From NCBI RefSeq assembly GCF_003026495.1, contig NZ_PYMA01000013.1, positions 1 through 64,000 of the forward strand: a stretch of DNA of 64,000 nt. Reading direction: 5' to 3'. Origin of the DNA: Photobacterium sanctipauli (GTDB taxonomy: Bacteria > Pseudomonadota > Gammaproteobacteria > Enterobacterales > Vibrionaceae). Below, piece by piece: positions 7,978-16,700 of this stretch. Each line of letters starts with the position of its first letter. Position 1 is the first letter of the stretch. The translations under genes and the position numbers were made by a program. Below the pieces are notes generated by a model that searched no databases, was not told the DNA's origin, and was given only the letters and a program-made list of their open reading frames with translations.

Positions 7978-9441
7978 TTACTTAGCTGCTGCAGCGTCGG
8001 CGACTTCAGCAGCCTGTTCAGGCTTTTTTTCGGTTGGTTCGTCATCTGAGATTGGTGCGATACCAATGCCAGTGAAGCCCCAGATTGCAGCGAAGATCAT
8101 CGCTACGTAGTTAACAATTGCCCATGGTAGGTAATCTAGCGTTGCAACACCTAGCGTACTCGCCATGAATAGACCAGCCAGTGTCCAAGGCATTAGCGGC
8201 TCAGTAACCGTACCCGCATCCTCGATGGTACGAGAAAGGTTCTTACGAGACAGGCCAAACTTCTTGTACACGCCACCTAGTAGCTCAGAAGTCACTAGAA
8301 GCGGTAGTTTTGCTTCAGAAGTAATGGTCTGAACCGTTAGCGTCGTTGCCATTGTTGAACAAATTAGCGCGCCTACAGACTGAATACGCTTCGCTAGTTT
8401 TTCCATGATTAGGTCAAGACCGCCGCTTAGCGATGTCACACTTGCGAATGCAAATGCACAGAAAGCAAACAGGGTGATCTTCATCATGCCAGCCATACCG
8501 CCACGCTGTACCAGTTTAACAACGTCAGCGTTAAGCTCAGTTTCAAGGCCAAACATTGCCACCTTGAAGCCAGTCATCATTGCATCTACTGCACTCTTGA
8601 TGTCAAAGCCCTGGAAAGCAATGGCGTTGAACACACCTAGTAGAGAAGCAAATAGCATCACTGGAACGGTAGGCCACTTCTTAAGAGCACCAAACAGTAC
8701 AAGGATTGGCGGAAGGAACACAAGTACGTTCAGGCTGTATAGGCTATCAAGCGTTAGAAGCATGTCTGTTACTTTATCAGATGTTGCTTCAACGGCATCA
8801 AGCTGGAAACCGATGAATAGGAAAACCACACAAGCTACGATTGCACTTGGGATTGTTGTCCATAGCATGTGACGAACGTGCTCGTATAGCGGGGTTTCCG
8901 TTACGATTGCAGCCATGTTCGTACTATCTGAAAGCGGCGATAGTTTATCACCGAAGTACGCACCAGATACGACCGCACCGGCAACCGCTGGCAATGGCGC
9001 ACCCATCACGCCTGCAATACCCATCAGTGCCACACCGATAGTACTTGCAGAACCCCAAGATGTACCCGTACATAGTGATACAGCCGCTGTTACAAGGAAT
9101 GCAGTAACAAGAATGAAATCAGGGCTGATTAGCTGAAGGCCGTAGTATACCAGCGCTGGGATAGTACCACCGGCCATCCAGCTACCAATCATCGCACCGA
9201 CAAGGATAAGGATGAAGTTTGCTGGCAAAATCGTAGATAGCTTACCAACGATAGTATCGATGATATTTTTCCACGAATAACCCTGGTAGCAAGCCACCAA
9301 ACCCGCAACCGTTGCAGATGAAAGCATGATGAATTCAACAGGCAGCTTCAGGTAACCGTAGCCCACAGAAAGCATGAATACCATCCATACGATTGGAATT
9401 AACCCAAGTCTTTTGTCAATGTTGTCTTTTTTAATTGTCAT
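7978..9441 (-). CDS. NhaC-family Na+/H+ (or organic acid) antiporter, copy 2
   Basis: The 487-residue protein is a close full-length paralogue of the copy at 1.6-3.1 kb. It shares LPANFILILVGAMIG, the GTSWGSxxTIGVALMGIA block and the EDAGTVTEPLMPW motif. It has around 12 hydrophobic helices and an Ala/Glu-rich cytosolic tail. The gene follows sulfatase 2 by 33 bp, in reverse order to the first module, where the antiporter comes first. Keeping two independent sulfatase-antiporter pairings suggests a functional link, most simply uptake of the sulfated substrate or ion balance during sulfate release. Confidence 0.87.
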   Translation of the reverse strand: MTIKKDNIDKRLGLIPIVWMVFMLSVGYGYLKLPVEFIMLSSATVAGLVACYQGYSWKNIIDTIVGKLSTILPANFILILVGAMIGSWMAGGTIPALVYYGLQLISPDFILVTAFLVTAAVSLCTGTSWGSASTIGVALMGIAGVMGAPLPAVAGAVVSGAYFGDKLSPLSDSTNMAAIVTETPLYEHVRHMLWTTIPSAIVACVVFLFIGFQLDAVEATSDKVTDMLLTLDSLYSLNVLVFLPPILVLFGALKKWPTVPVMLFASLLGVFNAIAFQGFDIKSAVDAMMTGFKVAMFGLETELNADVVKLVQRGGMAGMMKITLFAFCAFAFASVTSLSGGLDLIMEKLAKRIQSVGALICSTMATTLTVQTITSEAKLPLLVTSELLGGVYKKFGLSRKNLSRTIEDAGTVTEPLMPWTLAGLFMASTLGVATLDYLPWAIVNYVAMIFAAIWGFTGIGIAPISDDEPTEKKPEQAAEVADAAAAK

Positions 9442-9474
9442 CGTTTTATAACCAGTAGGGTACAGAAATAATAT

Positions 9475-10998
9475 TTAGAACTTTTGCTTTTTGTCTTCTA
9501 CGTGAACGCCTTTTGTTGGCATTCCTGTGTCGTAATCACGTACAACGGGCGCATAGCCATCTTTCGGACGAGGACGGAACGCACCCATCCACTCTGCTTC
9601 TTTATCGTCACGCCATTCACGCATTGCCCACTCGTAAGTACGGAACGGGTCGCGGCTATCGAAAATCTTCTCAAGCAACTGGTCATGCAGCTCGTTACGG
9701 ATAGTGGCGAAAGACGCTTCATTGATCAGGTTGTTTAGCTCGTCAGGATCATTGATGCGGTCATATAGCTCATCAGTAACAAACAGGTTCAGTACCATCT
9801 TGTATTCGTTGGTCACTAGGCAGCGAACAGGGATAAAGCCACCGAACGAGTCATGTTCGATCTCGTAACGGTTGAACTCAACCATGATGCCGCGCTTGTT
9901 CTCTGCGTTTTCTGGCTTGAATAGCGGAGAAATATCATCACCGTGAAGAATTTCAGGCACAGATAGACCAGCCATTGACAGCATGGTCGGCATTAGGTCG
10001 ATGTGGCTTACTGGTGTGTTAACTTCACCGCGATCTTGCTCTGCCTGCTCCATTGGGGGGCGGATAATAAAAGGAACACGGGTGATGTCGTCGTACATCG
10101 CCGCGCCTTTGCTGATCAGGCGGTGTGCACCCATCATTTCACCGTGGTCAGAGGTATAGATAACCCAAGTGTTCTCGATTTGCTTTTCGTCAAGCGCATC
10201 AACAATACGGCCGATTTCGTCATCAACGAAGTCGTTACACGCAAAGTACATTGGATGGCGGTATTTACCATCTTCGCCCACTGGTGATGGCATTGCCTTA
10301 GACCAGAACTTATGGTGGCGTGGCTTGTTCTCAAGCGTGTCGGTCGCCTTCTCGCCTAGGTCGTAAGCAAAGTCTTCGTACTTATCAACATACTCTGGCG
10401 GGCAGGTAAACGGGTGGTGCGGCTCATCGTAAGATAGAACCAACAAGAACGGCTTATCAGCATCACGCTCTTCTAGGAATTGCAGACCACGGTTGGAAAT
10501 ACGGTGACCCCAAATGAATTCCTTGCCGATGTTGTGCTTGCGCAGGTCTTCTGCTGTGTTTAGACTATTACGCCACAATTCAATTTCATGATCAGTCAAT
10601 TCTGCTAGGTAGTTAGCACCATCGTACCAGTATTTACCATCCCACTCTTCAGGACACTCACCCGTGCCGAAGTAGTCATGACCATCTAAGTGCCACTTAC
10701 CAACGTAAGTGGTATGGTAGCCACCGTCTTTGAATAGTCGACCCATGGTATTAATATTTGAACCAGGAGCAACGTTATTAGTCCAAGGGCCTGAAGTGTT
10801 TGAATAAATACCTGTAAATAAACCAGCTCGGGCAGGGGTACATACGGGCGCAGTTGTATAACCTGAATTAAATTTAATACCTTTTTCTGCTAATGCATCA
10901 ATGTTATTAGTATTGAGTTCTTTATTACCCGTGTAGCAACCAACCATATTAGTTGCCTGAGTATCTGTCATGATGAAGATGAAATTTGGTTTAGTCAT
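9475..10998 (-). CDS. Cytosolic Cys-type sulfatase, copy 2
   Basis: The 507-residue sulfatase has no signal peptide. FIMTDTQ supplies the first metal site (D12). C53-T-P-A-R57 is the formylglycine signature of the Cys type. SGYTTAPVC precedes it, and YTSDHGEMMGAH is the second metal motif. The frame stays open to a TTG at 11010. ATG 10998 gives the canonical MTKPNFIF start and is preferred, although the ribosome site is weak. It differs from sulfatase 1 outside the motifs and has a longer C-terminus, so it probably takes a different sulfated substrate. It leads an operon with nhaC2 and malY. A palindrome lies 67 bp upstream. Confidence 0.9.
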   Translation of the reverse strand: MTKPNFIFIMTDTQATNMVGCYTGNKELNTNNIDALAEKGIKFNSGYTTAPVCTPARAGLFTGIYSNTSGPWTNNVAPGSNINTMGRLFKDGGYHTTYVGKWHLDGHDYFGTGECPEEWDGKYWYDGANYLAELTDHEIELWRNSLNTAEDLRKHNIGKEFIWGHRISNRGLQFLEERDADKPFLLVLSYDEPHHPFTCPPEYVDKYEDFAYDLGEKATDTLENKPRHHKFWSKAMPSPVGEDGKYRHPMYFACNDFVDDEIGRIVDALDEKQIENTWVIYTSDHGEMMGAHRLISKGAAMYDDITRVPFIIRPPMEQAEQDRGEVNTPVSHIDLMPTMLSMAGLSVPEILHGDDISPLFKPENAENKRGIMVEFNRYEIEHDSFGGFIPVRCLVTNEYKMVLNLFVTDELYDRINDPDELNNLINEASFATIRNELHDQLLEKIFDSRDPFRTYEWAMREWRDDKEAEWMGAFRPRPKDGYAPVVRDYDTGMPTKGVHVEDKKQKF

Positions 10999-11057
10999 AG
11001 CACTTATCAACCGTTCTTTACTTTGCGGCTACTTTAACGAAAGCAACCTCTGAAAAT

Positions 11058-11073
11058 TATGATTTTAGTCATA
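11058..11073 (-). promoter_or_regulatory. Crp/Fnr-type palindrome upstream of sulfatase 2
   Basis: TATGATTTTAGTCATA has one mismatch. At -41.5 it places TAAAGT (4 of 6) at -10 on the minus strand. The remaining 10999-11404 gap is AT-rich, and I see no palindrome of the series aimed at the anSME gene. Confidence 0.55.
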
Positions 11074-11404
11074 TTTGAAAATTGCCGATTTAATATTGTG
11101 ATCGCACACACAAAGCAAGAAAAATCCATCAATTAGCACAAGCTAAATTAACAAGTGGAAACGTTAACACCACCTCTTACCCACAAAAAGATAAGCCATT
11201 GAAATAAATGAAAATAACAACAATAAAAACATTCATAAAAAAGATATTTAAAAATCACTAACATTAGAAATACTTATGGTTTGGGCTGGTTGATTTTTTA
11301 TGAAATATTTTGTTACATTTAACGTGAGGTAGGGTGGTAGGTAACACCGAATCTTATTGATAATATTTATATGTCGAAGTGCAGAGCATAGTTCAAGAAA
11401 TTAT

Positions 11405-12634
11405 ATGACTAAATTTGTTAGAACACCTTTTCATATCATGGCAAAGCCAACCAGCTTTGAATGTAATTTATCTTGTGATTATTGTTTTTATCTTGAAAAA
11501 GAAAAATATTACAACAAAAAAAAGCAAGCCGTAGCCATGAATGACGAAGTGCTTCGCCAATATATTAAGCAATATATTCAGTCACAAGATACTGATAGTA
11601 TTAATTTTGCATGGCAAGGTGGCGAGCCAACAATGGCCGGCCTTGCGTTTTATGAAAAAGCAATTAAATACCAAAAGCAGTTTGCTAATGGTAAAAATAT
11701 CAGTAATTCGATCCAGACCAACGGTATTTTGTTCAACCAGAAGTGGGCTGACTTTCTAGCTGAAAACCAATTCCTTGTCGGTCTATCTATTGATGGGCCA
11801 GAAGCGCTGCACAACAAATACCGGGTGACCAACAGCGGTAAAGGCACCTTTGACAAAGTCATTAAGTCGTTGGAATTACTGCAGAAAAATAAGGTTGAAT
11901 ACAATACCTTAACCGTAGTAAACAGTGTCAACCAAGAGCACCCGCTCGAGGTATACCGTTTCTTGAAAGAAATTGGTTCGGCATATCAGCAATATATTCC
12001 TATTGTAGAAACCCGGCACAACATTTTCTCCGATCCGTCATTAATCACCGCCTGTGATCCGGAAGGCAACCACTTGCTGCCTTGGAGCGTGGACGGACTC
12101 AGCTACGGCAAGTTCATGACCACAATCTTTGACGAGTGGGTGCGCAACGACATAGGTCAGGTGTTTATTCAACTGTTCGACACCACGCTGGGCAGCTGGG
12201 CTGGCTACCAGCCAGGATTGTGCATCTTCCAAGAAGAGTGCGGCAGCGCCATGGTGATTGAACGCAACGGCGATCTCTATTCATGTGATCACTACGTTTA
12301 CCCAGAATTTAAGCTGGGCAACGTGCTGGATAAAAACATGTCAAAACTTGCTCAGTCAAAGCAGCAAGTTAAGTTCGGTAAAGCGAAAAAAAGCAAAATA
12401 GCGAAAGAATGCCTTGAATGTGAGTTCCGCTTCGCCTGTAACGGTGGCTGTCCTAAGCATCGCATTAGCTTGCAGGCTAATGGCGACCGACAAAACCACT
12501 TATGCGAAGGCTATAAGCACTTCTTCAGCCAAACCAAGCCATACATGCTTGCCATGGTGAACGAATTGCGCCAGCGCCGCTCACCAGCCAATGTCATGGC
12601 TTACGCTGATGCTATCGCTGCTCAAAGCAAATAA
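11405..12634 (+). CDS. Anaerobic sulfatase-maturating enzyme (radical SAM, anSME)
   Basis: This radical SAM enzyme oxidises the active-site Cys (or Ser) of sulfatases to formylglycine in the cytosol without oxygen. C20-x3-C24-x2-C27 (ECNLSCDYC) holds the SAM cluster. The C-terminal Cys set (SCDHYVYPEF, CLECEFRFACNGGC, CEG) forms the SPASM domain with two auxiliary clusters. Both features are diagnostic for anSME, as is the FHIMAKPT start. The frame is open to a TTG at 11357. The ATG at 11405 gives 409 residues, the usual size. It is 11 bp ahead of a Crp/Fnr-type regulator and forms an operon with it. Its client proteins are evidently the two Cys-type sulfatases next door. Confidence 0.94.
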   Translation: MTKFVRTPFHIMAKPTSFECNLSCDYCFYLEKEKYYNKKKQAVAMNDEVLRQYIKQYIQSQDTDSINFAWQGGEPTMAGLAFYEKAIKYQKQFANGKNISNSIQTNGILFNQKWADFLAENQFLVGLSIDGPEALHNKYRVTNSGKGTFDKVIKSLELLQKNKVEYNTLTVVNSVNQEHPLEVYRFLKEIGSAYQQYIPIVETRHNIFSDPSLITACDPEGNHLLPWSVDGLSYGKFMTTIFDEWVRNDIGQVFIQLFDTTLGSWAGYQPGLCIFQEECGSAMVIERNGDLYSCDHYVYPEFKLGNVLDKNMSKLAQSKQQVKFGKAKKSKIAKECLECEFRFACNGGCPKHRISLQANGDRQNHLCEGYKHFFSQTKPYMLAMVNELRQRRSPANVMAYADAIAAQSK

Positions 12635-12645
12635 GTTGGTATGTT

Positions 12646-13230
12646 ATGAACACGCTTCCATCATCCCTTGATACATACACAAAACACCTATGCTTTGATA
12701 AAACGGAATTTATCTACGACAACGGTGAGGTGCCTTCAAGGTTCTATTTCATTAACTCTGGATTGGTCACACTAAAATGTGTGTCAGACTCAGGCAAAGA
12801 CAGTATTCTGCGCCTTTACCAAGAAGGTGAATTCTTCGGTTTCCGCTCAATGATCTCGAACGAGAAATACTATGCATCAGCACGTGCTTTGATCGATTGC
12901 GACGTGACATTTATCCGTATTCCAACCTTGGAGCTGCTGAACCAGGTATCGCCGGAAACCAGCTCTCTACTGTTTGCACAGTTGGCGAAAGAGTTACGTG
13001 AAGCCGAGCAGCGCATGGCAAAAATTGCCACCAGCAAAGTGAAGGATCGGGTACTGGATTCAATCTACCACCTGATCAATAACTACCCGGACTACCCATG
13101 GACTCGCCGTGAAATCGGTGAATACTGCGGAAGCGAAACCGAAACCATTATCCGAGTATGCCGCCAGCTAAAATCCGAAGGGCATATTGATATTTCCAAC
13201 CGGAAAATCACCCTGCCACCAAGGCACTAA
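12646..13230 (+). CDS. Crp/Fnr-family transcriptional regulator of the sulfatase island
   Basis: The 194-residue protein has a cyclic-nucleotide-binding-like beta-roll (about 15-100), a dimer helix (105-135) and a C-terminal winged HTH. The recognition helix reads SETETIIR (163-170). E166 and R170 match the Glu and Arg that read the G-A core in CRP and FNR. I169 replaces the FNR Ser. There is no four-Cys N-terminal set, so it should not carry an FNR-type oxygen-sensing cluster, and its ligand is unknown. It is co-transcribed with anSME. The palindromes upstream of neighbouring units have a TGA(T/C)-N4-(A/G)TCA-type core that such a helix could read. Confidence 0.88.
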   Translation: MNTLPSSLDTYTKHLCFDKTEFIYDNGEVPSRFYFINSGLVTLKCVSDSGKDSILRLYQEGEFFGFRSMISNEKYYASARALIDCDVTFIRIPTLELLNQVSPETSSLLFAQLAKELREAEQRMAKIATSKVKDRVLDSIYHLINNYPDYPWTRREIGEYCGSETETIIRVCRQLKSEGHIDISNRKITLPPRH

Positions 13231-13244
13231 ACGGCTATTCAGAC

Positions 13245-13271
13245 AAAAAGCCATCATGACGATGGCTTTTT
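13245..13271 (+). terminator. Terminator of the anSME-regulator operon
   Basis: AAAAAGCCATC, loop ATGAC, GATGGCTTTTT. It is symmetric and also suits the converging oxidoreductase gene. Confidence 0.8.
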
Positions 13272-13290
13272 GATATTGGAAAGACACCAA

Positions 13291-14289
13291 TTAGCCAAGA
13301 TGTTGCTTGGCAGCGTCTTCCCAGTCGGTCAGCAGCTGCATGATCTGGCGTGAGTCTGCCGGCGTTGCTGCAGGGCGTGCCAATGCCTTCTTCCCCCGCT
13401 CTACTGCATGCCTGATTGCCCTTACCTGATACAAGAAGCCATTGCCATCAGCATTGACGGTTACCACCTTGGACGGTTGTTCATACTCGGTGATCACCAG
13501 TTGGTTTTCTTGTTCTGGCAACCAGGGATTCGTTGCCAATTGCAAGCTACCTTTTGAGCCAAGTACCGTAAACTCAGCATGCAAACCATAGTCTTCAGCG
13601 GTATGAAGTTGTGCCATGACCCCATTGGCAAAGCGCAAGTTCACTGTCGACTCACAGACATTGCCGTCTGCCCCTTTGCGCCCCATCGCTGATAGTTCAT
13701 AGCTGCTTACTGCCGCTACATCACAACACTGCTGCATAATAAGATGCGTTAGCGACGCCGGGTAGCAACCTAGGTTGTATATCGCGCCTTTGCTATCAGG
13801 ATTCACAAATTGCGAAATGGCCGCCGTGTATTGGCCATTGATTGTACGAACATCTCCAATGGCACCGCTATTAATCACATCTAATATCTCGGCCACCAAA
13901 GGATGATTTAAGTACATCAGGCCTTCAGCAAAGAAGACTTGGTTGCGCTCAACAGCAGCCAGCGCTTGATCGGTTTTATCCATATCAACCGACAAGGACT
14001 TTTCACACAAAATGGCCTTGCCGGCATCGGCAGCCTTAACCACATACTCATGATGGAGGTGATTAGGTAAAGCGATATAGACAATATCGACTTGCTCATC
14101 GGCAATCACCGCATCATAGCTATCGTAGACAACCGGAATACCGTATTGCTCGGCCATTGCCGTGCGCGGCGCTTCAGAGCGTCCAGCCACTGCATAAAGC
14201 TCGGTGTTACCCTCTAGCTGGATGGCATCAGCCATCACGCCGGAAATAAAGCTGGTTCCTAGCACGCCCCACTTTAATGGCTGACTCAT
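13291..14289 (-). CDS. Gfo/Idh/MocA-family NAD(P)-dependent oxidoreductase
   Basis: The 332-residue protein has an N-terminal Rossmann fold (GVLGTSFISG at 8-17, VAGRSE as the NAD(P) ribose site). The family EKP motif appears as CEKSLS (around 95). A C-terminal substrate-binding beta-sheet domain includes the NLGCYPASL stretch. Members oxidise or reduce sugars, inositols or their derivatives; the substrate here is not predictable. Its start overlaps the stop of the upstream monooxygenase-like gene by 4 bases (ATGA), so the two are translationally coupled. A divergent LysR gene probably controls the pair. Confidence 0.87.
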   Translation of the reverse strand: MSQPLKWGVLGTSFISGVMADAIQLEGNTELYAVAGRSEAPRTAMAEQYGIPVVYDSYDAVIADEQVDIVYIALPNHLHHEYVVKAADAGKAILCEKSLSVDMDKTDQALAAVERNQVFFAEGLMYLNHPLVAEILDVINSGAIGDVRTINGQYTAAISQFVNPDSKGAIYNLGCYPASLTHLIMQQCCDVAAVSSYELSAMGRKGADGNVCESTVNLRFANGVMAQLHTAEDYGLHAEFTVLGSKGSLQLATNPWLPEQENQLVITEYEQPSKVVTVNADGNGFLYQVRAIRHAVERGKKALARPAATPADSRQIMQLLTDWEDAAKQHLG

Positions 14290-14612
14290 TGTGTATCCCC
14301 TTGATTCATCAAATTGGTTTCAAAAGCTTGAACTAACTCAGTTATACCTAATTGAATAAAATGCTGGGTATGGGCAGCATTGAAATGTTGCTGAAACGCC
14401 GCTTCGTCATCATAGCGCTCCCACAAAATAAATCGGCGTGGATCGCTGTTATCTTGGTGGGCAACAGCCATTGAACAACCGGGTTCGCTGTTCATCCCTT
14501 GGCAAAAAGCAGCAATGGCTTGTTTTGCCTCACCCAAATCAACCTCAGCCTTTACCCTGATTTCTGCGGTAATAAATAACCCTGGCTCAAACATTACCTC
14601 TGGCTCAAACAT
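14286..14612 (-). CDS. Antibiotic-biosynthesis-monooxygenase-like (YgiN-type, ABM fold) small protein
   Basis: The 108 residues fit the dimeric ABM ferredoxin-like fold. FITAEIRVKA is the first strand, EPGCSMAVAHQD and RRFILWERYDDEAAFQQHFNAAH are the usual core, and HFIQLG closes it. Such proteins act as cofactor-free quinol oxidases or as small-molecule chaperones and isomerases. The start region is duplicated: MFEPEV is followed by MFEPG, encoded by an 18-bp direct repeat. Translation could therefore begin at 14612 or 14594; neither has a well-spaced ribosome site. Confidence 0.8.
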   Translation of the reverse strand: MFEPEVMFEPGLFITAEIRVKAEVDLGEAKQAIAAFCQGMNSEPGCSMAVAHQDNSDPRRFILWERYDDEAAFQQHFNAAHTQHFIQLGITELVQAFETNLMNQGDTQ

Positions 14613-14632
14613 AGTACCAATGCCTCTGTAAT

Positions 14633-14644
14633 CGATAATTATCG
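14633..14644. promoter_or_regulatory. Candidate LysR operator between the divergent units
   Basis: CGATAATTATCG is a perfect 12-bp palindrome with the T-N11-A character of LysR boxes. CTGTAAT is repeated 18 bp apart around it. It lies in the only shared gap between the oxidoreductase pair and the LysR gene. Confidence 0.45.
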
Positions 14645-14715
14645 CACTGTAATTGACAATTCATGCTTGATAAACAACGATCCAATTGGTTATTTATCAA
14701 CTTATAGTTTGCAGT

Positions 14716-15591
14716 ATGGATAAACTCAAAAGCATGCAGGTGTTTGCCGATGTTGTGCAACGTGGCAGCCTGGCCAAGTCAGCCGCCCATTTCTCGATCA
14801 CCTCAACCATGGTCGGCAAACACATTAAGGCATTGGAATCTTACCTGGGGATCAAACTGCTCAACCGCACCACCCGCAAGCAATCACTCACCGAGGCCGG
14901 AGAAGTGTATTTTCGGGAGTGCCAACGGATATTGGCTGAAATTTCCGAAGCAGAAAACAGCCTGCAAGCAATTACCAACTCACCCCGTGGGCTGATTAGG
15001 ATTAACTCGCCCGTCACCTATGGCAACTTGGTGCTGGCGCCCATTGTGGCTAAATTCCTCCAACAGTATCCAGACATCAACATCGAACTGACCCTAGACA
15101 ACCAGCGTATCGACCCGCTAGACGAGCATGTGGATCTCATCGTGCGTATTGGCGAGTTGGAAAATTCGACCCTCATCGCCAAGCCCATTGACCACTACCC
15201 AATGCTGTTTTGTGCTTCACCGCAGTACCTGACCCGCCACGGTACACCGCAATCTATCAATAGCCTCATTGACCATGACTGCCTTGGCTTTAGTTACGGG
15301 GATATCCAGCCAAGCTTAGCATTAGGGATCAACACGCCAGCATTCAGCCGACAGCATTCTCGCCTGAGCTCGAACAGTGGGCAAGCGCTAAAAGAAGCAG
15401 CAATGCAGGGCGCCGGAATCATCTATCAACCTGCTATTTTGGTAAAAACCGCTATCTACGAGGGTACCCTGGTGGAAGTGCTTCAGCACGAGCGTCCTGC
15501 CCCTCGCCCGGTGCAGCTACTCTACAAAGGGCGCCAGCAACCGCTTAAAACCCGCACCTTTATCGATTTTTTGGTGTCGTCGTTGAAATAG
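14716..15591 (+). CDS. LysR-family transcriptional regulator
   Basis: The 291-residue protein has the CrgA/DsdC-like N-terminal HTH (MDKLKSMQVFADVVQRGSL, then the SAAHFSITSTMVGKHIKALE helix pair). A periplasmic-binding-type effector domain (about 90-290) follows. The frame extends to a TTG at 14686, but the family almost always starts with M-D-x-L/M at the first HTH helix, so ATG 14716 is chosen. It is divergent from the monooxygenase/oxidoreductase pair and is probably its activator or repressor. The effector is unknown. Confidence 0.88.
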   Translation: MDKLKSMQVFADVVQRGSLAKSAAHFSITSTMVGKHIKALESYLGIKLLNRTTRKQSLTEAGEVYFRECQRILAEISEAENSLQAITNSPRGLIRINSPVTYGNLVLAPIVAKFLQQYPDINIELTLDNQRIDPLDEHVDLIVRIGELENSTLIAKPIDHYPMLFCASPQYLTRHGTPQSINSLIDHDCLGFSYGDIQPSLALGINTPAFSRQHSRLSSNSGQALKEAAMQGAGIIYQPAILVKTAIYEGTLVEVLQHERPAPRPVQLLYKGRQQPLKTRTFIDFLVSSLK

Positions 15592-15716
15592 GCTTGCAAA
15601 CAATGTGGCAGCGGATGGCATAAAGCGAGCTGGATTCCGTTATGCCTCGCCCCCACAGAGGCCAAACACCAAAACAAATATACTGACCGCCCCAACGAAA
15701 TCATGAGCGGCCTACT

Positions 15717-16700
15717 ATGAAGGGGTTACATCTCGCCTTGTTGTTCTTAGCGGCAGCATCAGCGTCGGCAGCAGCAACATTGCCATCAACATCGGTTTCA
15801 GCAACAAGCGTCACCATTGCCAGTTGGAACATGCAGTGGCTTGATAACCAATCGAGACGCCCTGAATCCCTTCGTACCACCGAGGACTACTCGGCAATGG
15901 CAAAAGTCATTGATCAACTGGGTGCCGACATCCTTACCTTTCAAGAAGTCGCGGATATCGATTCACTGAATGAAGTGCTCAACAAGGTCGATCGCCCACA
16001 TCAATACCGTATCGAGCTTTCAAGCAGGGCCCGGCACCAGAAGACACAGCCAAATCGTGCTGGCAAGAGAAGCTTGCGCTGGCAGCAATATGTCGGCTTC
16101 GCGATCAAGCCCCATGTACGTTATGTCCGCAGCCCCGATCTGGTTGCGCTTGATGTGACCAAGCGCCACTACCTCCGCTACGGCGTTGATATCACCTTAC
16201 TGGATAACAAGCAGCGACCAAGCCTGCGCATACTGGCCATCCACCTTAAAAGCGGTTGCGCTTACTCGGAGCGGCTATCAGGCAAAACCTGCAAGCAACT
16301 CGCGAAACAATTCAAGGTTCTGGCACGCTGGGTTAAGCAACGCTACCGGGAAGGCATACCCTTTATGGTTGTGGGCGACTTTAACCGTCGGCTCAACCAA
16401 GCAGAAGATAAACTATGGCATCGACTCAATGACCATTCGCCAGCTGGCTTGAAGCTTCACAGAAGCACCCAAGCACAAATAAATCGGTGCCAAGTCAGGG
16501 CCTATAACCGCCAACGTCAACAGTGGTACACCCGCCGCAACCGGCATTTTATCGATCATCTCGTCATCGGCCCCCGAGCACAAAAAATGGCCGTCGCACA
16601 TTCGTTCCAGCAACAGCGTTTCAACTCAAGTCACCAAGTGAAATACCGGCTTTCAGATCATTGCCCAATCAAAATGACGATAAATATCGACCCAGTTTGA
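15717..16700 (+). CDS. Secreted endonuclease/exonuclease/phosphatase (EEP) superfamily protein
   Basis: The 327-residue protein starts with a signal peptide (LALLFLAAASASAAA) and is predicted periplasmic or extracellular. The EEP fold motifs are in order: ASWNMQWL (first strand with the Asn ligand), LTFQEV (catalytic metal Glu), LKSGCAYS, VVGDFNRRL (Asp/Asn pair) and the final SDHCPI (catalytic His). Such enzymes are Mg-dependent DNases or phosphodiesterases; the basic, Lys/Arg-rich middle section would suit a nucleic acid substrate. It is monocistronic and unrelated to its neighbours. Confidence 0.82.
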   Translation: MKGLHLALLFLAAASASAAATLPSTSVSATSVTIASWNMQWLDNQSRRPESLRTTEDYSAMAKVIDQLGADILTFQEVADIDSLNEVLNKVDRPHQYRIELSSRARHQKTQPNRAGKRSLRWQQYVGFAIKPHVRYVRSPDLVALDVTKRHYLRYGVDITLLDNKQRPSLRILAIHLKSGCAYSERLSGKTCKQLAKQFKVLARWVKQRYREGIPFMVVGDFNRRLNQAEDKLWHRLNDHSPAGLKLHRSTQAQINRCQVRAYNRQRQQWYTRRNRHFIDHLVIGPRAQKMAVAHSFQQQRFNSSHQVKYRLSDHCPIKMTINIDPV

